A DNA stretch of 64,000 bases from UBA7662 sp943369355. Lineage in GTDB: Bacteria; Bacteroidota; Bacteroidia; UBA7662. The position numbers and the translations under genes are program-made. The notes under the pieces are model-generated. The model had not been told where the DNA came from. It saw nothing but the letters and a program-made list of their open reading frames with translations, and searched no databases. The stretch lies in NCBI GenBank assembly GCA_943369355.1, contig CALRMX020000010.1, forward strand, positions 1 through 64,000. Direction: 5' to 3'. Positions within the stretch are counted from its first letter, which is position 1. Each line of letters starts with the position of its first letter. This document shows positions 42,588-51,269 of this stretch, in pieces.

Positions 42588-43583
42588 TTAGTTCTCGACC
42601 AGCAAATTGCAACCTCTGAGCTCACTATGGTCAAACCGTCCCAAAATTTCAAAAGAATTATCGTTCACCAAACGCCCTAAATCCTGTGTTTGAATGAACG
42701 AACAGCTTTCGTAATTGCTTAAGTCTATTACGTTTACTCCTCCCGATTTTCCATGTGTTACATAGTTAAAGGGGTCATTATCTTGCCTTATCAAAATTTT
42801 CATCCACGGGGGTGAAGTGAATATTCCTTGCCCTTTGCTATACGCTTGTGAAAGCAATTCAGTCATCCCGTACTCAGAGTGAATTTCTTCAACTGTAAAC
42901 GCTTCGGAAAGGATGTTATGAACTTCTGCCCGGATCATTTCTCTCCTTCGCCCTTTCATGCCTCCAGTTTCCATCACGATATCATGGTGGGTAAGTTGAA
43001 GCCTTCCTTGCTCCGCAAGGTCGAGTAACGCATAAGTTACTCCCCATACCAAAACTCTTTTTTGCTTTTGGTGGGCTTTGTCGATGGCCTCATACATTTT
43101 GTCGGTGGCTTTCAAATAGAAGCCCGAAAGCGGGTCGTTGGTTAGTTTTATCAGGTCATCGATCATATAAATCAACGACGATCCCTTTCGTTCGAGGTAG
43201 GAGGGCAATAATGCCAGCAACACATAGTTGTTTGGGTGGCCGTAAAAGGCAGAAAATCCTGATCGGTAGGATTGGCGGTAAAGGTTTGTATCGCTCAACG
43301 CATGTTTGCTTGTCACAGTTGAAGTAGTGCCACTACTCGTGAAAGTTAAGGATATAGGTGTATTCACCGAACGAATTTCATGTTTTTTGAACAGCTCGAT
43401 TGGTAAAAACGGAATTTGAAGACTCTCCTTAATGCTTTGGGGTTGAATGCCCAAGACATCAACCCACTCCTTGTAAATGCCGTTGTTTTGGTATTGGAAA
43501 TGAAACAATTCAATGGCTATTTCTTCAAAATCGAACTTTTGACCAGAAATGGCATCGAATATTTTCTTTTTGAGTACTTCCAC
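42588..43583 (-). CDS. LuxE/PaaK-family acyl-activating protein
   Basis: A 331-residue protein like LuxE, which activates fatty acids as acyl-AMP and holds them on a cysteine. Seen: the nucleotide-loop-like LTFTSSGTTSTVTS (about 79-92), VLVWGVTYALLDLAE, the METGGMKGRRREM segment, and EIHSEYGMTELLSQAYS. No luxC, luxD or luciferase is near, so it is not part of bioluminescence. Related single genes in Bacteroidota are called acyl transferase; the substrate is unknown. The start codon is GTG 43583. Confidence 0.82.
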   Translation of the reverse strand: MEVLKKKIFDAISGQKFDFEEIAIELFHFQYQNNGIYKEWVDVLGIQPQSIKESLQIPFLPIELFKKHEIRSVNTPISLTFTSSGTTSTVTSKHALSDTNLYRQSYRSGFSAFYGHPNNYVLLALLPSYLERKGSSLIYMIDDLIKLTNDPLSGFYLKATDKMYEAIDKAHQKQKRVLVWGVTYALLDLAEQGRLQLTHHDIVMETGGMKGRRREMIRAEVHNILSEAFTVEEIHSEYGMTELLSQAYSKGQGIFTSPPWMKILIRQDNDPFNYVTHGKSGGVNVIDLSNYESCSFIQTQDLGRLVNDNSFEILGRFDHSELRGCNLLVEN

Positions 43584-43610
43584 TTTGTAAAAATAGCTTC
43601 ATTTAAAAGG

Positions 43611-43618
43611 CAAACGTA
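43611..43618 (-). promoter_or_regulatory. -7 box of the LuxE-like gene
   Basis: The minus strand reads TACGTTTG, matching TAnnTTTG, 27 bases before the GTG start. About 17 bases away on the plus strand, TACGTTTTG (one extra T) may serve the divergent lipoprotein gene. Confidence 0.45.
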
Positions 43619-43662
43619 ACTTTTCTCAACTAGCTACGTTTTGGATTCGTTATTTTTATGTC

Positions 43663-44127
43663 ATGCATCCGTTTACGCTAGTAGTAGTTACTCTGCTCAC
43701 GCTTTCTTGGGCTTGTCAACCTATTCGCTTGTTCGACGAAACACCTGAAATTACATTTGTTTCGATCGAGCCGGAAATAGTAACCGAACTTGTTGATTCC
43801 ATTACCATTACCTTAAAATTTACTGACGGGGATGGAGATTTGGGACTTCCCGAAATTGATACCTCTAACGATGTTACTGTTTTAGACAAGCGTGAAGGGC
43901 TCCCAAACTTTGGCGATATAGAATATCCCTTTCGATTGCCGTTTGTAACTCCACCAGGCAATAGCAAACAGATTTCGGGAGAAATAAAGTTGGTTATTCA
44001 AAATACTTTGCGAAGACCAGGTCTGCTAACAGATACGTTAAAGTATAGCATTCAAATCAGGGATAGAGCCAACCGACTATCGAACATTGTTGAAAGCCCT
44101 AAGATAGTTGTTGTTGGGGCGCAGTAA
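43663..44127 (+). CDS. Lipoprotein with Ig-like domain, upstream of porQ
   Basis: A 154-residue lipoprotein: signal PFTLVVVTLLTLSWAC (Cys18), then a single beta-sandwich domain (EPEIVTELVDSITITLKFTDG). DGDGDLGLPEID looks like a calcium-binding loop, as in several Bacteroidota surface proteins. No known family. It stops 51 bases before porQ on the same strand and may be co-transcribed with it; a role in T9SS is only suggested by position. Confidence 0.72.
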   Translation: MHPFTLVVVTLLTLSWACQPIRLFDETPEITFVSIEPEIVTELVDSITITLKFTDGDGDLGLPEIDTSNDVTVLDKREGLPNFGDIEYPFRLPFVTPPGNSKQISGEIKLVIQNTLRRPGLLTDTLKYSIQIRDRANRLSNIVESPKIVVVGAQ

Positions 44128-44178
44128 TTTTTTAATCATTTGCATACGTAGGCCAATACTATTCCGTTATTTCGCTGC

Positions 44179-45219
44179 ATGCGTTTCATAATCGCTCTTC
44201 TTCTTTCATTTTTCTCGTTGGAGGTGTTTGCCCAAAGTGGGGGCAACTCGACCTATAATTTCCTTCGTTTAAGTCCTTCTGCACGAATAACAGCTCTAGG
44301 ATCGGCGGCAACCGCAACTTTAGATGCTGATGTGAATCTTGCTTTTTATAATCCGGCTTTGTATTCGCAAAATGTAGGAAATCGATTAGGCTTGAGTTTG
44401 GTGAATTATGTGGGAGACGTTAGTCATGGTCAAGTGAGCTATGCTCTGCCCAATGAAACCAAATTTGGTTTTTTTGGGGGCGGGGTGCAGTATGTGAATT
44501 ATGGCGAATTCGTGCGTCGCGATGCTGCTGGTGTAGATTTGGGCACATTTAGAGCGGGAGAATTGGCTTTGCAAGCGGGTTGGGGTTATGCATTTGCGCA
44601 AAACTTGCGCGTGGGAGCCAATTTTAAACTTATCGGTTCTTATCTGGAAGCATACAACTCCCATGGTTTTGCAATCGATTTGTCGGGGATGTATGTCGAT
44701 ACGAGTAGGAATCTCGTGGTTGCAGTATTATTCCGGAATTTTGGAGCTCAGTTCGATACGTATGTTCCTGGAGTACGCGAAACATTACCATTTGACGTTC
44801 AGTTTGCGATTACCAATCGTTTAAAGTATGTACCCCTGAGATGGGGGATAGTATTCCACAACTTGCATCGCTGGGATTTAGCTTACAATGATCCCAACGA
44901 TCGTTACTATCGCCCACAATTATTACTTAGCTCTGGTGAGGTAGCTCCTGTGCAAGAAACTACATTCACCGACGAATTTTTTCGCCACGTAATCGTCAAT
45001 GCGGAATTGTTGCTATCCAAGAATTTTCACTTGCGAATGGCGTACAATCACATGCGCAGAAAGGAACTAACCATTCCCACACGAAATGGAAGTAGCGGTT
45101 TTAGCTTTGGTTTTGGGATGCAGGTGAAAAAATTTCGTTTTGACTACGGGAGAGGAGCCGTGTCATTGGCAGGCATGACCAACAGTTTGTCGATCACGAC
45201 CAACCTCAGTGATTTTTAA
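44179..45219 (+). CDS. porQ: Type IX secretion protein PorQ
   Basis: PorQ is an outer-membrane barrel of the PorV/FadL-like group that helps attach T9SS cargo to the surface (with PorZ, PorU and PorV). The 346-residue protein has signal MRFIIALLLSFFSLEVFAQ and then YNFLRLSPSARITALGSAA, ADVNLAFYNPALYS, typical of PorQ and PorV. It ends with LAGMTNSLSITTNLSDF and a C-terminal Phe, suited for BAM insertion. The cargo proteins at 35.7, 53-57 and 63 kb depend on this system. Confidence 0.9.
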   Translation: MRFIIALLLSFFSLEVFAQSGGNSTYNFLRLSPSARITALGSAATATLDADVNLAFYNPALYSQNVGNRLGLSLVNYVGDVSHGQVSYALPNETKFGFFGGGVQYVNYGEFVRRDAAGVDLGTFRAGELALQAGWGYAFAQNLRVGANFKLIGSYLEAYNSHGFAIDLSGMYVDTSRNLVVAVLFRNFGAQFDTYVPGVRETLPFDVQFAITNRLKYVPLRWGIVFHNLHRWDLAYNDPNDRYYRPQLLLSSGEVAPVQETTFTDEFFRHVIVNAELLLSKNFHLRMAYNHMRRKELTIPTRNGSSGFSFGFGMQVKKFRFDYGRGAVSLAGMTNSLSITTNLSDF

Positions 45220-45223
45220 CTAA

Positions 45224-45256
45224 AAAAGGCGGCTACCTATTAGGAAGCCACCTTTT
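45224..45256. terminator. Bidirectional terminator between porQ and the fad operon
   Basis: AAAAGG-GGCT arm pairs with AGCC-CCTTTT (one C/A mismatch), with an inner CCT/AGG stem. It lies between the porQ stop at 45219 and the convergent stop at 45275. Confidence 0.75.
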
Positions 45257-45274
45257 GTACACTTTGCCGATCGA

Positions 45275-47077
45275 TTACGCGAATGGGTAACGGTTTTCGG
45301 CTAACAATTTTGCTGCAATAGTTCTTCGTACTTCTTTCAAGTTTACAGCATCGGTTTTGGTAAAACGCTTTAGTCCCAGGAGCATCATGCGCTGTTCATC
45401 TCCTTCTCCTATAGCGTAGATAGCTTCCTTACCAGCGATGTTTACTTTGTTAGCAGCTTTGTGTGTATACAGGGTTACCATGGCAATGCGTTCGTCGCAG
45501 GCTTCTTGGCCTATGCGACCTACAAGCTTTTCGGTTTTCAATAGAGCCGATTCCAAAGCATAAACTTCGATGGCCATATCTGCTACCTGCATCAGTATTT
45601 CTTGCTCTTGTTCCAATTTAGTTTGGAACTTTTGAACCGCTGCTCCAGCGACTAACAGGGTGGCCTTTTTTAAATTTTTCAGGATCTTCTTTTCAGCCAC
45701 AAACAAACCTTCAGCCTCTTCTGCACCAAAGTCCGGAATGTCCATAAGTTCATTTACCACTTTCATGGCAGGGCCGATCAAATCAAGTTGACCTTTGAGG
45801 GCCTTTTTCAAAAGCATATCTACCGTTAGCATCCGGTTGATTTCGTTCGTACCCTCATAAATCCGGCTAATTCGGGCATCGCGATAGGCGGCTTCCATAG
45901 GTGCATCAGCAGAGTAGCCCATGCCACCATAGATCTGAACACCTTCATCTACGATAAAAGCCATAGCCTCGGAACAAAACACCTTGAGGATAGCACATTC
46001 GACCGCATATTCTTCTATGCCTTTTAGTTTTGCCTCGGCTTCAGGTAAACCTTTGGCTACCAAACGATTTTGATTGTCTTCAATGTCTTGACCGGCTCGA
46101 TAAAGTGCGGCATCCGACACGTAAGCCAGGGTAGCCATTTCTGCAAGTTTATGCTGAATGGCACCAAAGGAACCAATCGTTTTGCCGAACTGCTTCCGCT
46201 CGTTGGCGTAGTTTACTGCAAAGTTGATGGTCTTAAACGCTGCTCCCACTACGGCAGCACCAAGTTTAATTCGTCCTGCATTGAGGGCATTAACAGCTAT
46301 TTTAAAGCCATCGCCCCGAGCTGCAAGCATACTCTCGGCCGGTACTTTTACTTTGTCGTAGAATACCTGGCGAGTAGATGATGATTTTAATCCGAGCTTA
46401 TGCTCTTCATCGTTGAGTGACAAACCACTCACTTCATCTTTGTGAAATACAAATCCGGTAATGTTTTTATCATCTTCGATACGAGCAAATACGATAAATA
46501 CATCGGCGAAACCTGCATTCGAAATCCATATTTTCTGACCTGTGATTTCGTAATGTTTCCCATCGGCTGAGAGTACGGCTTTGGTCTTGCCCGAATTGGC
46601 ATCAGAGCCGGCATCAGGTTCTGTGAGGTTATAGCAAGAAATCCACTCGCCGCTGGCAATTTTTGGCAGGAATTTTTGCTTCAGTTCTTCGCTAGCGTAG
46701 TATTGAATGGGCAAGGTTCCAATTCCTGTATGTGCACCAAATGCTGTGGCCAGCGATCCTGTCATGCTCGATATTTCTTCGCAAATGAGCATCGACGTGT
46801 TGAAGCCCATGCCTAAACCGCCGTATTCTTGTGGTACACTAATTCCCAGGAGACCCATTTCTCCAGCTTTCTTCATTAGGCTTTCCACCAAAGGGTAGTC
46901 GCCTTTTTCAAAGCGAGCGAGATTTGGAGCAACCTCTGTTTTCATAAATTCTTTGGTCGCTTCAAACATCATGAGCTGCTCCTCGGAGAAGTCCTCGCGA
47001 ATGAATACCTCTTCGGCAGGTTGGTCTTTAATCAACCATTCTCCACCACGGAGATTACGTTTTACTTCAGTTTCCAT
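45275..47077 (-). CDS. Acyl-CoA dehydrogenase (FadE-type, Bacillus-like long form)
   Basis: FAD enzyme for the first beta-oxidation step. At 600 residues it is the long form with an extra C-terminal domain. Seen: the FAD/acyl pocket YNLTEPDAGSDANSG and KIWISNAGFADVFIVFARI, the catalytic Glu region in IYGGMGYSADAPMEAAYRDARISRIYEGTNEI, and an N-terminal helix bundle. It ends the operon MarR-HAD-thiolase-this, matching Bacillus fadN-fadA-fadE order. The start follows the thiolase stop by 19 bases. Confidence 0.92.
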   Translation of the reverse strand: METEVKRNLRGGEWLIKDQPAEEVFIREDFSEEQLMMFEATKEFMKTEVAPNLARFEKGDYPLVESLMKKAGEMGLLGISVPQEYGGLGMGFNTSMLICEEISSMTGSLATAFGAHTGIGTLPIQYYASEELKQKFLPKIASGEWISCYNLTEPDAGSDANSGKTKAVLSADGKHYEITGQKIWISNAGFADVFIVFARIEDDKNITGFVFHKDEVSGLSLNDEEHKLGLKSSSTRQVFYDKVKVPAESMLAARGDGFKIAVNALNAGRIKLGAAVVGAAFKTINFAVNYANERKQFGKTIGSFGAIQHKLAEMATLAYVSDAALYRAGQDIEDNQNRLVAKGLPEAEAKLKGIEEYAVECAILKVFCSEAMAFIVDEGVQIYGGMGYSADAPMEAAYRDARISRIYEGTNEINRMLTVDMLLKKALKGQLDLIGPAMKVVNELMDIPDFGAEEAEGLFVAEKKILKNLKKATLLVAGAAVQKFQTKLEQEQEILMQVADMAIEVYALESALLKTEKLVGRIGQEACDERIAMVTLYTHKAANKVNIAGKEAIYAIGEGDEQRMMLLGLKRFTKTDAVNLKEVRRTIAAKLLAENRYPFA

Positions 47078-47096
47078 TGTATGTCGTTTAAATTTT

Positions 47097-48272
47097 TCAG
47101 TTTAAAAATTCATAAATACCCGCAACACCTTGACCGCCACCTACGCAGGCGCTTACCATACCGTATTTTTGTTTTTTACGGCGCATTTCGTTGAAGAGTT
47201 GAACGCTCAATTTGGCCCCTGAACAGCCCAAGGGGTGACCCAATGCTATGGCTCCGCCATTGAGGTTGATGATGTCGGGGTTTAAGTCTAACTCCTTTAT
47301 CACCGCTAACGATTGTGCCGCAAAGGCTTCATTGAGTTCAATCTGTTCGATGTCTTTTTGTTGTAAACCAGCACGTTTTAAGGCAATTGGAATAGCTGCA
47401 ACGGGTCCAATGCCCATGTAACGAGGATCTACACCTTGGGCAGCATAACTGAGCATCCGTGCGATAGGCTTTAAACCAAGTTCGTTAACCAATTTCTCCG
47501 ACATCACCATGACGAAAGAAGCGCCATCTGACGTTTGGGAAGAGTTGCCGGCGGTAACAGTACCTCCTGCGGCAAATACCGGTTTTAACTTGGCAAGTGC
47601 TTCTGGCGAGGTTTCTTTACGAGGTCCCTCATCGGTGTCTACCACATATTCTTTCGTCTTTTTCTTCATGTTGGCATCCACGTAAGTTTCGGTAACCTTG
47701 ATGGGGACGATTTCATCCTTGAATTTCCCCTGTTCAATGGCTGCAATGGCTCGCTGGTGTGATCGCATAGCAAAAGCATCTTGCTCGTCACGACTAATGC
47801 CAAATTTACCGGCTACCTGCTCGGCTGTGAGGCCCATCGACGTGTAATAATCGGGGTGTTCTGACGCCAATTTGTAGTTGAGCGCGGTTTTGTAACCCAT
47901 AACAGGAACGAGGCTCATCGATTCGGTTCCACCCGCGATGATACAATCGGCGAGACCCGCATGAATACGGGTACTTGCGATCGCGATAGCTTCGAGGCCA
48001 GATCCACAATAACGATTGATGACCATACCTGGTACATTAATAGGCAAAGACAACAGAGAAATCATTCTACCCATCTGCATGCCTTGTTCCGCTTCGGGTA
48101 CAGCATTGCCTACAATTAGATCGTCGACCCGGGCAGGGTCGAGTTGTGGAATAGCTGCCACGAGATGTTTAATCACCTCAGCAGCTAAATCGTCGGGGCG
48201 AGTAAAACGAAATCCTCCTTTGCCGGCTTTACCAACTGCGGTTCTGTATCCGGCGACTATATATGCGTTCAT
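47097..48272 (-). CDS. 3-ketoacyl-CoA thiolase
   Basis: Thiolase for the last beta-oxidation step. The 391-residue protein has the acyl-accepting Cys89 in INRYCGSGLEA, the catalytic His in HPLGCSGAKL and the Cys in SACVGGGQG near the C-terminus. NEAFAAQ is also present. It starts 4 bases after the dehydrogenase/hydratase stop. The substrate range (long chain) is inferred from the operon. Confidence 0.94.
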   Translation of the reverse strand: MNAYIVAGYRTAVGKAGKGGFRFTRPDDLAAEVIKHLVAAIPQLDPARVDDLIVGNAVPEAEQGMQMGRMISLLSLPINVPGMVINRYCGSGLEAIAIASTRIHAGLADCIIAGGTESMSLVPVMGYKTALNYKLASEHPDYYTSMGLTAEQVAGKFGISRDEQDAFAMRSHQRAIAAIEQGKFKDEIVPIKVTETYVDANMKKKTKEYVVDTDEGPRKETSPEALAKLKPVFAAGGTVTAGNSSQTSDGASFVMVMSEKLVNELGLKPIARMLSYAAQGVDPRYMGIGPVAAIPIALKRAGLQQKDIEQIELNEAFAAQSLAVIKELDLNPDIINLNGGAIALGHPLGCSGAKLSVQLFNEMRRKKQKYGMVSACVGGGQGVAGIYEFLN

Positions 48273-48276
48273 ACGA

Positions 48277-50679
48277 TTAATTCCTTAATGGTTTACCTGA
48301 CTTTAATACCGACTGGATACGTTCAAGGGTCTTTTTCTCACCCAAAAGGCTTAAGAAAGCTTCGCGCTCCAAGTCGAGCAAATACTGTTCGCTTACCAAT
48401 TGTGGGTACGATAAATCGCCACCACAGATTACATACGCGAGTTTGTTCGCTATTTTTTGATCGTGATCGGAGATATAATTGGCCATTCGCATGCCGTTAA
48501 TTCCTGCCATAAAAAGGGCCATTCCACCTTTTCCTTGCACTTTTACATCGGTACGTACTTGCGGTTGAACGTATCCCGCTTCTGCCAAGTCAATCGCAAA
48601 CCGTTTGGCATCGGCGAGCTGTGAGGGGAGATGTATGCTTACTCGGTCTCCTCTTCTCAAATATCCCAAGTCGAAAGCTTCGTACGCGGAAGTAGCAACT
48701 TTGGCGGTGGCAATGTTCATGAAGGCATTTTGGAGACTATTGAATTCGACATCGCCAGTTTCGAGCATATCGCTCACGCGTAGGGCCATTTCTTTAGTCC
48801 CACCACCACCGGGGATTACGCCAACACCTACTTCTACCAAGCCCATATAGGTTTCGGCTGCCGCCTGAATGCCATCGGCATGTAGCGATAGTTCGCAACC
48901 GCCACCTAAAGTAAGCCCGTGCGGTGCTACCACTACAGGTATGCTTGAATAGCGTGCCCGCATTGTGAACTTCTGGAAAGCCCGAATGGCAAAGTCAAGC
49001 TCATCGTATTCTTGTTCTACTGCTAGCATGAACACCATACCGAGGTTGGCGCCAGCGCTAAAGGCTGCGGCGTTGTTTCCGACAACCAAACCGCGATAGT
49101 CTTTCTCGGCTACATCCACCGCTTTGTTGAAGCCTGCGATGATTTCGCTACCGATGGCGTTCATTTTGGTGTGGAATTCAAGGTTCAAAATACCATCACC
49201 CATATCGAAAAGTGAGCTGCCGCTATTCTTCCAAACCACATTGCTTTTCCTAATCGTATCGAGCACGATCAACTTTTCTGAGCCAGGAATGATTTTATAG
49301 CTTTTCGAGGGTATGTCGTAATACAATCGTTTGCCGTTTTCTACCTTGTAGAAACTGGAGTGACCTGCGGCTAACATATCGTCTACCCAGCTTGCTGCTG
49401 GTAGGCCGTACAGTTTCATGAGGTTATTCATGTCGGTAAGGCCTATCGCATCCCAGCTTTCGAAAGGACCTATTTCCCAGCCAAACCCAGCCACCATACC
49501 ATCGTCTATGCGGTAAAGTTCGTCGGCAATTTCGGGTATGCGATGTGAAACATAACGGAATAAATAGGCATAACTCATCCTGAAAAACTCGCCAGCTTTA
49601 TCGGGCGATTGAATGAGCATTTTTAACCTTTTTTTCAGATTATCTTCTTGTTTGATTTGGTCGAGCAAGGGGAACTTTACTTTCTCTTGCACCTGATACT
49701 CCATGGTTTTCAGGTTTAAGGCAAGTATTTCTTTTTTACCCTCAGCCGACTTCCCTTTTTTGTAGAAACCTTGACCACTTTTGTCGCCAAGCCAGTTGTT
49801 CTCTACCATCTTTTTGAGAAAATCGGGTAGTTGAAACAGTGCAATAGACTCGTCGCTGGGGCAATTTTCGGCCACTCCTTGAGCAACTTTCACCAGGGTG
49901 TCGATACCAACAACGTCGCAAGTGCGGAATGTGGCCGATTTCGGACGACCTATCAGCGGACCCGTGAGCTTATCTATTGCTTCGATGGGTAAATCAACCT
50001 TATCGAGTATGTTGAAAAGGGCCATGATACCGAACACCCCAACTCTGTTTGCGATGAAAGCAGGTGTGTCTTTCGCGAGCACTGCGGTTTTTCCCAATTT
50101 AGATTTTCCGTATTCCATCAAAAATTCCAGAATATCGGCTTTGGTATCTGGCCCTGGGATTACTTCGAATAAGGCTAGATAACGCGGAGGGTTAAAGAAG
50201 TGGGTGCCACAAAAGTTTTCCCGGAAGTCTTGCGACCTGCCGTCGCTCATCATTTTAATGGGAATTCCGGAAGTATTCGACGTGATTAAGGTGCCAGGTT
50301 TGCGGTATTGCTCAACCTTTTCAAAAAGACTCTGTTTTATTTTTAGGTTTTCAACAACCACCTCCATAATCCAATCGGTATTGGCGATTTTAGGTAGATC
50401 GTCGTCGAAGTTTCCGGTTTTAATTAGGCTTGCAAACTTTTTGTGATAAAGTGGGGCAGGATTGCTTTTTATGGCGGCCTCTAACGACTGGTTCACTATT
50501 CTGTTCTTGAACTTAGGGCTTTCGGTGGTAAGTCCTGCGCGACTTTCTTCTTCACTGAGCTCGCGAGGCACCATGTCGAGCAAAAGCACATTCACACCAA
50601 TATTGGCGAAATGGCAGGCAATGCGCGAACCCATGATCCCTGAGCCCAGGATGGTTACATGTTGAATGTTCTTTTTCAT
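48277..50679 (-). CDS. 3-hydroxyacyl-CoA dehydrogenase / enoyl-CoA hydratase (FadN-type)
   Basis: An 800-residue bifunctional enzyme for steps two and three of beta-oxidation. The order is dehydrogenase first: NAD loop GSGIMGSRIACHFANIG (from residue 12), HFFNPP and NRVG, then the crotonase domain at the C-terminus (about 500-700) with SAGANLG, LTLGGGCELSLHAD and VEVGVGVIPGGGG. This is the FadN arrangement; in E. coli FadB the order is reversed. The gap to the MarR stop is 1 base. Confidence 0.92.
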   Translation of the reverse strand: MKKNIQHVTILGSGIMGSRIACHFANIGVNVLLLDMVPRELSEEESRAGLTTESPKFKNRIVNQSLEAAIKSNPAPLYHKKFASLIKTGNFDDDLPKIANTDWIMEVVVENLKIKQSLFEKVEQYRKPGTLITSNTSGIPIKMMSDGRSQDFRENFCGTHFFNPPRYLALFEVIPGPDTKADILEFLMEYGKSKLGKTAVLAKDTPAFIANRVGVFGIMALFNILDKVDLPIEAIDKLTGPLIGRPKSATFRTCDVVGIDTLVKVAQGVAENCPSDESIALFQLPDFLKKMVENNWLGDKSGQGFYKKGKSAEGKKEILALNLKTMEYQVQEKVKFPLLDQIKQEDNLKKRLKMLIQSPDKAGEFFRMSYAYLFRYVSHRIPEIADELYRIDDGMVAGFGWEIGPFESWDAIGLTDMNNLMKLYGLPAASWVDDMLAAGHSSFYKVENGKRLYYDIPSKSYKIIPGSEKLIVLDTIRKSNVVWKNSGSSLFDMGDGILNLEFHTKMNAIGSEIIAGFNKAVDVAEKDYRGLVVGNNAAAFSAGANLGMVFMLAVEQEYDELDFAIRAFQKFTMRARYSSIPVVVAPHGLTLGGGCELSLHADGIQAAAETYMGLVEVGVGVIPGGGGTKEMALRVSDMLETGDVEFNSLQNAFMNIATAKVATSAYEAFDLGYLRRGDRVSIHLPSQLADAKRFAIDLAEAGYVQPQVRTDVKVQGKGGMALFMAGINGMRMANYISDHDQKIANKLAYVICGGDLSYPQLVSEQYLLDLEREAFLSLLGEKKTLERIQSVLKSGKPLRN

Positions 50680-50680
50680 A

Positions 50681-51166
50681 TCAATGCGAAATGCTGGCTT
50701 CAGTTTGACTTTCTAGTTGAGGGGAGTGGTGGATAAGGTCACCAATTTGGTCGATTACTCTAAAAAACACTTGTAAATCGCTATCACCGACTTTGTCTGC
50801 GACCAGCTGATTAAAGTATTTTACTTTTTCTTTGGCTACCGAACGTGCCATTTTACCTTGTTCTGTAAGATGAATTTTCACGGCTCTGCGATCGGCATTG
50901 TTGTCTCGACGCCTTTCTATCCAACCGTTGCTTTCCACATTGTTGAGTAGGCGGGTCATGCTCGAAGCTTCCATGCCAAGTAAAGGGGCGAGTTGAGTGA
51001 CTTGTGTGCCCTCATCATCAACATGGAGGAGTAGAAAGGCAGCAGAAACACTTAAACCATAATGTTCAGCTTCGAAATTATACATTCTAGCTATGTTTAG
51101 CCATGTTAGCTTAATGTCGAAGCAAACCGTGCGCTTTTTATTTCCGGGTCGTTTTGCGTATTCCAT
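50681..51166 (-). CDS. MarR-family transcriptional regulator heading the fad operon
   Basis: A 161-residue winged-helix regulator. Core motifs: LSVSAAFLLLHVDDEGTQV, LAPLLGMEASSMTRLLNNVE (recognition helix region) and ERRRDNNADRRAVKIHLTEQG (wing). MarR dimers bind palindromes and are often released by small ligands. This gene directly precedes the beta-oxidation genes, and an 18-base palindrome sits at its predicted transcription start, so autorepression relieved by an acyl-CoA or fatty acid is the simplest idea; ligand and operator are unproven. Confidence 0.9.
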   Translation of the reverse strand: MEYAKRPGNKKRTVCFDIKLTWLNIARMYNFEAEHYGLSVSAAFLLLHVDDEGTQVTQLAPLLGMEASSMTRLLNNVESNGWIERRRDNNADRRAVKIHLTEQGKMARSVAKEKVKYFNQLVADKVGDSDLQVFFRVIDQIGDLIHHSPQLESQTEASISH

Positions 51167-51184
51167 ATTTCCTATGCCTAAATA

Positions 51185-51202
51185 TAATATGCAAGCATAT
51201 TA
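51185..51202. promoter_or_regulatory. Candidate MarR operator: 18-base palindrome
   Basis: Arms TAATATGC (51185-51192) and GCATATTA (51195-51202) separated by AA: 8-bp perfect inverted repeat. It lies 19 bases before the marR ATG and 3 bases downstream of the -7 box, covering the likely transcription start, a position where a bound dimer would block transcription. Confidence 0.65.
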
Positions 51203-51205
51203 AAA

Positions 51206-51213
51206 CAAAGTTA
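51206..51213 (-). promoter_or_regulatory. -7 box of the marR-fad promoter
   Basis: The minus strand reads TAACTTTG, an exact TAnnTTTG match. Predicted start of transcription is near 51200, inside the palindrome. No TTG at -33. Confidence 0.55.
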
Positions 51214-51232
51214 TCTTTTCTGCTGAAATAAA

Positions 51233-51256
51233 AAAGCCCTTCTTCAGAAGGGCTTT
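51233..51256 (-). terminator. Terminator of the fadD-like gene
   Basis: AAAGCCCTTC and GAAGGGCTTT around TTCA. On the minus strand a T run follows. It isolates the fadD-like gene from the marR promoter beyond. Confidence 0.82.
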
Positions 51257-51269
51257 AAATTTTGATGGC

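Noticed and set aside
42588..43583. Part of a bioluminescence (lux) cluster
   Set aside because: No luxA, B, C or D in the window; the LuxE-like family has wider roles.
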